Shown here one piece after another: positions 1 to 5,528 of a DNA stretch of 15,539 bases; the stretch's first letter is position 1; each line of letters opens with the position of its first letter. The DNA is from an uncultured Lachnospiraceae bacterium (GTDB lineage: Bacteria > Bacillota > Clostridia > Lachnospirales > Lachnospiraceae): contig CANCYO010000064.1 of NCBI GenBank assembly GCA_947382415.1, forward strand, positions 1 to 15,539, in the 5' to 3' direction. The notes below the pieces were generated by a model, which worked only from the letters and a program-made list of their open reading frames with translations, was not told the DNA's origin and searched no databases. A program made the position numbers and the translations under genes.

Positions 1-33
1 TGGGACGACTGACATTGGAACGGAGAGGCGAGA

Positions 34-591
34 GTGACGATGAATAAGAAAAAAATACTGAAAGAGCTTTTAAATACAGGTTTATATCTGCTGTTTGTGC
101 TGGTGGCCACCTGGCTTCTGGTAACCTTTGTCGTCCAGCGCACGGAGGTGGACGGTTCCTCTATGGAGGCGACGCTCTCCCACGGCGATAATCTCTTTGT
201 GGATAAGATATCTTATCGGTTCGGAGAACCGGAGCGTTTTGACATTATCGTATTTCCCTTTCAGTACAAGGAGGATACCTATTACATAAAGCGCATTATC
301 GGGATGCCCGGCGAGACGGTGCAGATCGATCCGTCCGGGAATATTTATATCGACGGTGAGATCCTGCAGGAGTCCTACGGCAGAGAGGTCATTAAAGCGG
401 AGACTGTGGGCAGGGCGGCCGAGCCGGTTGTCTTAGGGGAAGACGAGTATTTTGTCATGGGGGACAATCGCAATAACAGCAGCGACAGCCGCACGGAGGT
501 CGTGGGCAATATCCACCGGAAGGATATTGTGGGAAAGGCGTGGATCCGTATCTGGCCGTTAAATAAATTCGGTTTTTTAAAGCATCAGTGA
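34..591 (+). CDS. lepB: Type I signal peptidase (leader peptidase)
   Basis: Membrane-anchored serine protease that removes signal peptides from exported proteins on the outer face of the membrane. The 185-residue product has a lysine-rich cytoplasmic N-terminus, one membrane anchor at about residues 16-34, then the family boxes. Box B has the Ser-Met pair S43-M44 (S43 nucleophile). Box D (YIKRIIGMPGE, 84-94) carries the general-base lysine K86. Box E (GDNRNNSSDSR) lies at 143-153. The length and single anchor match the short Gram-positive SipS type. GGAGAGG at 22-28 is well spaced for the GTG at 34. The in-frame ATG at 40 is an alternative start that removes only two residues. The stop codon overlaps a possible GTG of rnhB, and the genes look cotranscribed. 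Identity is secure; the exact start is not. Confidence 0.95.
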   Translation: MTMNKKKILKELLNTGLYLLFVLVATWLLVTFVVQRTEVDGSSMEATLSHGDNLFVDKISYRFGEPERFDIIVFPFQYKEDTYYIKRIIGMPGETVQIDPSGNIYIDGEILQESYGREVIKAETVGRAAEPVVLGEDEYFVMGDNRNNSSDSRTEVVGNIHRKDIVGKAWIRIWPLNKFGFLKHQ

Positions 592-611
592 CAGGACAGG
601 GGGATATGCGC

Positions 612-1367
612 ATGGTCAGTCTGACAGAGATAAAAAATCATTTACAGGCAGCTTGTGAAGATGAGCTGCCTGCCTTTATAAAACGATATGAGAGCGATGA
701 GAGAGCCGGCGCGCAGAAGCTGGTACAGACGGCGGCAAAGCGTCTGCAGGCGCTGGAGAAGGAGCGGGCACGTATCGAGAAATTAAAGCATTATGAACGG
801 GAATACGCAGAGTATTCTTATATCTGCGGAATTGACGAGGCGGGCAGAGGGCCGTTAGCCGGCCCGGTGGTGGCCGGAGCAGTGATCCTGCCGAAAAATT
901 GTGATATCCTGTATATAAATGATTCCAAGCAGCTCTCCGAAAAAAAGAGAGAAGAGCTTTATACCGTGATCACACAGCAGGCGGTGGCATGGGCTGTGGG
1001 ATATGCCTCTCCTGAGCGCATCGATGAGATCAATATTCTGCAGGCCACCTATGAGGCCATGCGGGAGGCCGTGGGAAAGCTGTCTCCGGCGCCGGATATT
1101 CTGTTGAACGATGCCGTGAGGATTCCCGGGGTGGATATCTCTCAGGTGCCCATCGTCAAGGGGGACGCCAAAAGCATTTCCATCGGTGCGGCAAGCATCA
1201 TCGCAAAGGTGACCAGAGACCGGATGATGGCGGAGTATGACGGGATTTTTCCTGAGTACGGTTTTGCGGGCAACAAGGGATACGGGAGCAGCGCCCATAT
1301 CGAAGCTTTGAAAAAATACGGGCCTTCCCCCATCCACAGGAGAAGCTTTATCAAAAATTTTGTATAG
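612..1367 (+). CDS. rnhB: Ribonuclease HII
   Basis: Endonuclease that cleaves the RNA strand of RNA-DNA hybrids and starts removal of ribonucleotides misincorporated in DNA. The 251-residue product has an N-terminal helical extension of about 70 residues, as in Bacillus RNase HII, then the catalytic core beginning GIDEAGRGPLAGPVV. Predicted metal-binding acidic residues are D75, E76, D167 (in LLNDA) and D203 (in AKVTRDRMM). The substrate-binding GRG motif is at 78-80. The ATG at 612 is preferred because AGGGGG (598-603) lies 8 nt upstream and the N-terminus MVSLTEIK lines up with the Bacillus protein. GTG 588 and ATG 606 are also in frame. It sits between lepB and the FliK-like gene; the rbgA/ylqF gene often found beside rnhB in Firmicutes is not here. 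Confidence 0.95.
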   Translation: MVSLTEIKNHLQAACEDELPAFIKRYESDERAGAQKLVQTAAKRLQALEKERARIEKLKHYEREYAEYSYICGIDEAGRGPLAGPVVAGAVILPKNCDILYINDSKQLSEKKREELYTVITQQAVAWAVGYASPERIDEINILQATYEAMREAVGKLSPAPDILLNDAVRIPGVDISQVPIVKGDAKSISIGAASIIAKVTRDRMMAEYDGIFPEYGFAGNKGYGSSAHIEALKKYGPSPIHRRSFIKNFV

Positions 1368-1381
1368 AATTTGTATAGAAT
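1360..1381 (+). repeat. Perfect 11-bp tandem duplication across the rnhB stop
   Basis: TTGTATAGAAT occurs at 1360-1370 and again immediately at 1371-1381. The first copy contains the rnhB stop codon (TAG 1365-1367); the second lies in the gap before the FliK-like gene. If the first stop is read through, the shifted frame of the second copy does not extend the protein in an obvious way. The AT-rich repeat resembles a -10 element, but I find no matching -35. Confidence 0.85.
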
Positions 1382-1407
1382 AAGTTTTATATAGAGAGGC
1401 GAAGAGC

Positions 1408-3228
1408 ATGATACTGTCAGACATTCTATCGGGCGGACAACCAAAGAGTACAGGCACACAGAAGATGGAGACGCAGTCTGTTCCGGGCCGGGGGAATGCA
1501 GGACTTGTGGGGCGTCAGATTCAGGCGCTGACGCCGGGCCAGACCCTGCAGGGAGAGGTCGTGTCCCGAAACGGCAGTCAGGTACAGATCAGGGTTTCGG
1601 ATGATCTGATCCTGGAGGCAAAGATTGACCGGAACATGAATCTGGAGCTTGGCAAGACCATGACCTTCGAGGTGAGGAATAACGGACAGATGCTGACGTT
1701 GAGCCCGCTTTTTGCCAACACGGCCAGCCAGATAAACGGAATGAAAGCGCTGGAGATGGCATCCCTGCCCATAAATCAGACCACGGTGTATATGACCGGG
1801 CTGATGATGGAGGAGGGGCTTCCCGTGGACAGGAATTCGCTGCAACAGATGTTTCGGGATGTGAATGCCTTTCCCGGGGCGGCTGTCTCGGATGTGGTGG
1901 ATCTGCACAGGCTGGGACTGTCCGTAAATGAGGAGAATCTTGCACAGATCAGCTCCTATAAGAATATGACCCATCAACTGGTGGAGGGAATGCACACGGT
2001 TCTGGGCGCGCTACCGGATACCATGGAGGCCATGGTTATGGAAGGCAATGTGGAGGGCGCGGCACGGATGTTCCAGGAGCTGTTGGGAATGATCCGGGAA
2101 TTGGCAGGAGACGGCAGTGAGACCGCGGCTTTGGGAGGGCATAACGGACAGACGGTGCAGAATGGTGAGGCAGGAGAAGCCGCGCCGGGAAGCGCTGCCC
2201 CGGGGGTGTCAGGCGAAAAGGCAGAGACCGCGCAGACGTCAGGCGCAGGCCGTCAGGAGGCAATGACCAATGCCGTGAAATATATTGTGACAGAGAGCGG
2301 AGAGGGCGTTCAGAAGCATATTTCCGGAGAGGAAAATACCAAGACGGCAAAGGCTGTCGGACAGGAGAATGTTCAGGCGCAGGAGCTTGTGCGGGAGTCA
2401 GTCCGGGATCTGTCGTCAGGCGAGCTCTTGAGGCTGGTACAGAGCACAGTGGGCGAGAATCCATCCTATGGCGGCGCGCTGCAGCAGCTTACACAGGCAG
2501 TGCAGGGCGGAGATCTGACAGAACAGGCGAAGGCTTTGCAGGCGCTTCTGGAACAGGCGCTCAGAGACGGAAATCAGCCGCTTTTGAAAGGGCTGCTGTC
2601 CCATAAGGGAGCCCGGAGACTGTTGTCGGAGGGACTGTCCAGACTCTGGACCATCGAGCCTGAGGAGGTGGCGGATCCCCGTAAGGTGGAAGAACTGTAT
2701 TCCAGATTAAACAGACAGTTAAAGACACTGACGCACACGCTGGAGCAGAATGGACAGATCAATTCCGCCGCCGGGAAAGCTGCGGGGAATATGAGTCAGA
2801 ATCTGGATTTTCTGCAGCAGCTTAATCAGGCATATACTTATGTGCAGCTTCCGCTGCGACTCCAGCAGGGGGATGCCCACGGTGATCTGTATGTCTATAC
2901 CAACAAGCGCAGTCTGGCGGCAAAGGAGGGCAATATCAGCGCTCTTTTGCATCTGGATATGGAACATCTGGGGCCGGTGGATGTGTATGTGACCATGCAG
3001 GCAGAGCATGTGAATACCAGATTTTATGTGGCAGATGAAGAGATGCTGGATTTTCTGGAGGAGCATATGGATCTTCTCACGAAGCGTCTGCAGAAGCGGG
3101 GGTATGACTGCAGCGTCGCCATGGAGACCCGGGGGGAAAAGGATGCACCCGAGAGCGGCATAAAGGGGATTTTGGAAAAGGAGCACGGACAGCCGGTGGC
3201 GCAGTATGCGTTTGACGTCCGGGCGTAG
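1408..3228 (+). CDS. FliK-like flagellar hook-length control family protein (YlqG-like)
   Basis: This 606-residue protein has three parts. Residues about 45-105 form a beta-rich domain (GQTLQGEVVSRNG, then alternating hydrophobic and polar stretches). Residues about 220-340 are low-complexity, rich in Ala, Gly, Glu and Gln, and probably disordered. Residues about 478-590 match the C-terminal hook domain of FliK (Flg_hook), with LPLRLQQGDAHGDLYVYTNKRSL near its start and LDMEHLGPVDVYV inside. FliK measures hook length and, by contacting the FlhB C-terminal domain, switches the export substrate of the flagellar machine. The next gene encodes just such an FlhB C-terminal domain, as in the Bacillus ylqG-ylqH pair. 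No flagellar structural gene is near, so the role is unknown. GAGAGG at 1394-1399 is 8 nt from the ATG. The domain assignment is from memory of family patterns, not a search. Confidence 0.8.
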   Translation: MILSDILSGGQPKSTGTQKMETQSVPGRGNAGLVGRQIQALTPGQTLQGEVVSRNGSQVQIRVSDDLILEAKIDRNMNLELGKTMTFEVRNNGQMLTLSPLFANTASQINGMKALEMASLPINQTTVYMTGLMMEEGLPVDRNSLQQMFRDVNAFPGAAVSDVVDLHRLGLSVNEENLAQISSYKNMTHQLVEGMHTVLGALPDTMEAMVMEGNVEGAARMFQELLGMIRELAGDGSETAALGGHNGQTVQNGEAGEAAPGSAAPGVSGEKAETAQTSGAGRQEAMTNAVKYIVTESGEGVQKHISGEENTKTAKAVGQENVQAQELVRESVRDLSSGELLRLVQSTVGENPSYGGALQQLTQAVQGGDLTEQAKALQALLEQALRDGNQPLLKGLLSHKGARRLLSEGLSRLWTIEPEEVADPRKVEELYSRLNRQLKTLTHTLEQNGQINSAAGKAAGNMSQNLDFLQQLNQAYTYVQLPLRLQQGDAHGDLYVYTNKRSLAAKEGNISALLHLDMEHLGPVDVYVTMQAEHVNTRFYVADEEMLDFLEEHMDLLTKRLQKRGYDCSVAMETRGEKDAPESGIKGILEKEHGQPVAQYAFDVRA

Positions 3229-3239
3229 ATGGGAGAGAT

Positions 3240-3524
3240 ATGGCAGACAGGGACAAGAATAAGATCAAACAGGCGATCGCTCTGGAATATGATCCGTCGG
3301 AGGATGCGCCCAAGGTCATCGCCAGCGGCAGGGGAGCGCTGGCGGAGCGGATCATAGAGAGGGCAAAAGAGAGCGATGTGCCCGTCCACCGGGATGACAA
3401 ACTGGCTGAAACCTTGTCACGGCTGGAGATCGGCGAGATGATACCGCCGGAGCTCTATGAGGTGGTGGCAGAGATTCTGATCTTTGTGGATTCCATGGAT
3501 AAATTGAAGGGAAAGATTAAGTGA
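3240..3524 (+). CDS. Stand-alone FlhB C-terminal-domain protein (EscU/YscU/FlhB family, YlqH-like)
   Basis: A 94-residue cytoplasmic protein corresponding to the C-terminal (FlhB_CC) part of flagellar FlhB, without its four membrane helices. Family landmarks are AIALEYD (12-18), the APKVIASGRGALAERI stretch, VPVHRDDKLAETL, and a terminal EIGEMIPPELYEVVAEIL segment. In true FlhB the domain starts with the self-cleaving NPTH sequence just before this point; here the aligned positions read N7-K8-I9-K10, so autocleavage is not expected. It follows the FliK-like gene by 11 bp, and the two families normally interact, so I infer they act as a pair. GGAG at 3232-3235 precedes ATG 3240 by 4 nt. The stop overlaps the yraN start (GTGA), suggesting translational coupling. 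Function in cells without a matching export gate is unknown. Confidence 0.85.
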   Translation: MADRDKNKIKQAIALEYDPSEDAPKVIASGRGALAERIIERAKESDVPVHRDDKLAETLSRLEIGEMIPPELYEVVAEILIFVDSMDKLKGKIK

Positions 3525-3889
3525 ATACCAGAGAGATCGGGAGCGAAAAAGAATCGGCAGCGGCAAAGTATCTGACGTCCCACGGACTGCGGATCGCCGA
3601 GCGGAACTTTCGCTGCAGGCAGGGAGAGATAGACATTGTGGGGTATCACGAAGGCTATCTGGTCTTTGTGGAGGTGAAATACCGTAAGAACACGAGCCGG
3701 GGCACTGCCCTGGAGGCCGTGGACGGACGCAAACAGCGGCGGATCTGCCGGACGGCGGACTATTACCGTTTTCTGCATCATCTGGGAGACAATACGCCTG
3801 TGCGCTATGACGTGCTGGCGATACAGGGGGAGGATATCCGCTGGATACAGAATGCGTTTCCCCATGCTGCCGCGGGAAATCAATATTGA
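3521..3889 (+). CDS. yraN: UPF0102 family endonuclease-like protein YraN
   Basis: A 122-residue member of the YraN/UPF0102 family, which has a restriction-endonuclease-like fold but no settled function. The signature is visible: GSEKESAAAKYL at the N-terminus, then NFRCRQGEIDIV with E36 and D38, then LVFVEVKYRK with E51 and K53, then AVDGRKQRRICRTADYY. D38, E51 and K53 form the D...ExK arrangement of the nuclease fold. Length is normal for the family. Translation starts at GTG 3521, whose last two bases and the next A form the stop of the preceding gene; the GAAGGGAAAG stretch at 3506-3515 serves as ribosome-binding site. yraN is often found near rnhB, as here. A nuclease role in DNA processing is an inference from the fold only. 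Confidence 0.92.
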   Translation: MNTREIGSEKESAAAKYLTSHGLRIAERNFRCRQGEIDIVGYHEGYLVFVEVKYRKNTSRGTALEAVDGRKQRRICRTADYYRFLHHLGDNTPVRYDVLAIQGEDIRWIQNAFPHAAAGNQY

Positions 3890-3900
3890 GGAGACACAAC

Positions 3901-4770
3901 ATGTATAAGATCATCCGAAGCAGTGCCGCAGGAGGCGAGGTTTTGTGCCAGAATGCGGCGGATTCCATAGAATATCTCACCTTTCCGGCGCTTGTTAAAA
4001 CCGGCATGGTGGGACATCTTTTCACCACCAGACTGGGGGGAGTCAGCACGGGGGACTGTGCCTCCATGAATCTGAGCTTTACCAGAGGGGATGACGCAGA
4101 GGCGGTGCTTGAAAACTACAGGCGGATCTGTAAAGTTCTGGCTGTCACGCCGGAGGATGTGGTCGCCTCCGTACAGACCCATACCACCAATATCCGCCAT
4201 GTGACGGCTGCGGATAAGGGAAAGGGAGTGGTGCGCCAGCAGGATTATCAGGAGATCGACGGTCTGATCACCGATGAGCCCGGCGTGGTGCTGGCCTGTT
4301 TTTTTGCGGACTGCGTCCCACTGTATTTTGTGGATCCGGTGAGACATGCCATCGGGCTTGCCCATTCCGGATGGCGGGGCACGGTGGACGGAATGGGAGC
4401 CTGCATGTTATGGAAGATGCAGGAGATTTTTGGAAGCAGACCGTCGGACTGTATTGCCGCAATCGGGCCGTCCATCTGCAGAGACTGTTATGAGGTCGGC
4501 GAGGATGTGGCGTCACAGTTTGCAGCACACTTTGACGGCACGGATGTGGTGACGCCGGGCAGGGAGCCGGGCAAGTATCAACTGGATCTGTGGCTTGCAA
4601 ATAAGCTGGTTCTGATGGGAGCGGGCGTTCCCGAGGAACAGATATCCGTGACGGATATCTGCACCTGCCACAATCCGGATTATCTGTTTTCCCATCGGGC
4701 AAGTCACGGGAGGAGAGGGAATCTGGCGGCGTTTTTATATATTCTTAATAATTTCTCAGGAGAATCTTAA
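3901..4770 (+). CDS. pgeF: PgeF/YlmD family protein (multicopper polyphenol oxidase fold; purine nucleoside phosphorylase-like)
   Basis: A 289-residue member of the YfiH/YlmD/PgeF (DUF152) family. Members have been linked to peptidoglycan editing and, through the animal homologue FAMIN, to purine nucleoside phosphorylase and adenosine deaminase activity. Visible conserved parts are HLFTTRLGGVS (39-49), the QTH motif with H94, the ADC motif with C138, AHSGWRGT with H155, IGPSI, and a final SHRASHGRRGNLAAF. H94, C138 and H155 are the expected zinc and active-site residues, so the enzyme looks intact. The ATG at 3901 has GAGGAGA at 3888-3894 just upstream; an in-frame TTG at 3886 overlaps the yraN stop and is less likely. 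It ends the six-gene run; no terminator is evident after it. Which of the proposed activities applies cannot be read from sequence. Confidence 0.93.
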   Translation: MYKIIRSSAAGGEVLCQNAADSIEYLTFPALVKTGMVGHLFTTRLGGVSTGDCASMNLSFTRGDDAEAVLENYRRICKVLAVTPEDVVASVQTHTTNIRHVTAADKGKGVVRQQDYQEIDGLITDEPGVVLACFFADCVPLYFVDPVRHAIGLAHSGWRGTVDGMGACMLWKMQEIFGSRPSDCIAAIGPSICRDCYEVGEDVASQFAAHFDGTDVVTPGREPGKYQLDLWLANKLVLMGAGVPEEQISVTDICTCHNPDYLFSHRASHGRRGNLAAFLYILNNFSGES

Positions 4771-4789
4771 CTTTATTTCATGGGATTCA

Positions 4790-4798
4790 TGTTACAAT
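4790..4798 (+). promoter_or_regulatory. Possible extended -10 promoter for the two-component genes
   Basis: TACAAT at 4793-4798 is preceded by TG plus one base (4790-4792), the extended -10 pattern, about 30 bp before the response regulator ATG. No convincing -35 lies at 16-18 bp. TTCATG is repeated at 4777-4782 and 4786-4791 just upstream, which could serve a regulator but may be chance. This suggests the regulator-kinase pair can be transcribed apart from pgeF. Confidence 0.35.
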
Positions 4799-4827
4799 AC
4801 AGGGAGAAAATCGGGAGGTTTTGTTAC

Positions 4828-5520
4828 ATGGCGAATATTTTAGTGTGTGATGATGACAGAGAGATCGTGGAGGCCATTGAGATCTATTTGAGTCAGGACG
4901 GTTATCACATCTATAAGGCGTACGACGGGGAGCAGGCCATCGAGCTTTTGAAAAAGGAAGATATTCACCTTTTGATCATGGATATCATGATGCCGAGACT
5001 GGACGGCATCCGCGCTACGCTGAAGATCCGGGAGTACAGCAGTATTCCGATCATTATGCTGTCTGCCAAGTCCGAGGACACGGACAAGATACTGGGGCTG
5101 AATATCGGTGCGGACGATTATATCACCAAACCTTTTAATCCGCTGGAGCTGGTGGCCAGAGTGCGATCCAATCTGCGCAGATACACTTCGCTGGGCAGCA
5201 TGGACGGTGTGGGAAAGGCCGTGTATCAGGTGGGCGGACTGGTGGTCAATGACGAGAACAAGCAGGTTTTTGTGGACGACGAGCCCGTGAAGATGACTCC
5301 CATCGAATACAATATCCTGCTGTTACTGATGAAGAATCAGGGCAAAGTGTTCTCCATCAATGAAATTTACGAGAGCATCTGGAACGAGGATGCCATCGGA
5401 GCGGACAATACGGTAGCGGTACATATCCGTCATATCCGGGAAAAGATCGAGATCAATCCAAAGGAGCCCAGATATCTGAAGGTTGTCTGGGGAGTCGGTT
5501 ATAAAATAGACAAGCAATAG
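4828..5520 (+). CDS. OmpR/PhoB-family two-component response regulator
   Basis: A 230-residue DNA-binding response regulator. The N-terminal receiver domain (about 1-120) shows the acidic cluster D8-D9-D10, the phosphoacceptor D52 in LIMDIMMPRLDG, S79 in the switch position, and K101 in TKPF. The C-terminal winged-helix domain (about 135-228) ends with the family pattern VAVHIRHIREKIEINPKEP and VWGVGYKID. All key residues are present, so it should be phosphorylated by a kinase, almost certainly the one encoded 8 bp downstream. GGGAGG at 4813-4818 lies 9 nt before ATG 4828. An in-frame ATG at 4780 would add 16 residues before the receiver and lacks a ribosome site, so it was not chosen. The regulon cannot be inferred; the closest general type is the PhoP/VanR-like Gram-positive regulators. 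Confidence 0.95.
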   Translation: MANILVCDDDREIVEAIEIYLSQDGYHIYKAYDGEQAIELLKKEDIHLLIMDIMMPRLDGIRATLKIREYSSIPIIMLSAKSEDTDKILGLNIGADDYITKPFNPLELVARVRSNLRRYTSLGSMDGVGKAVYQVGGLVVNDENKQVFVDDEPVKMTPIEYNILLLLMKNQGKVFSINEIYESIWNEDAIGADNTVAVHIRHIREKIEINPKEPRYLKVVWGVGYKIDKQ

Positions 5521-5528
5521 GAGGGATT

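Noticed and set aside
1..12. Tail of an upstream gene ending TGA at 10-12
   Set aside because: Only four codons are visible, too few to support a coding call.
1360..1393. Promoter before the FliK-like gene
   Set aside because: TATAGAAT and TATATA resemble -10 boxes, but no -35 lies at 16-18 bp from either.
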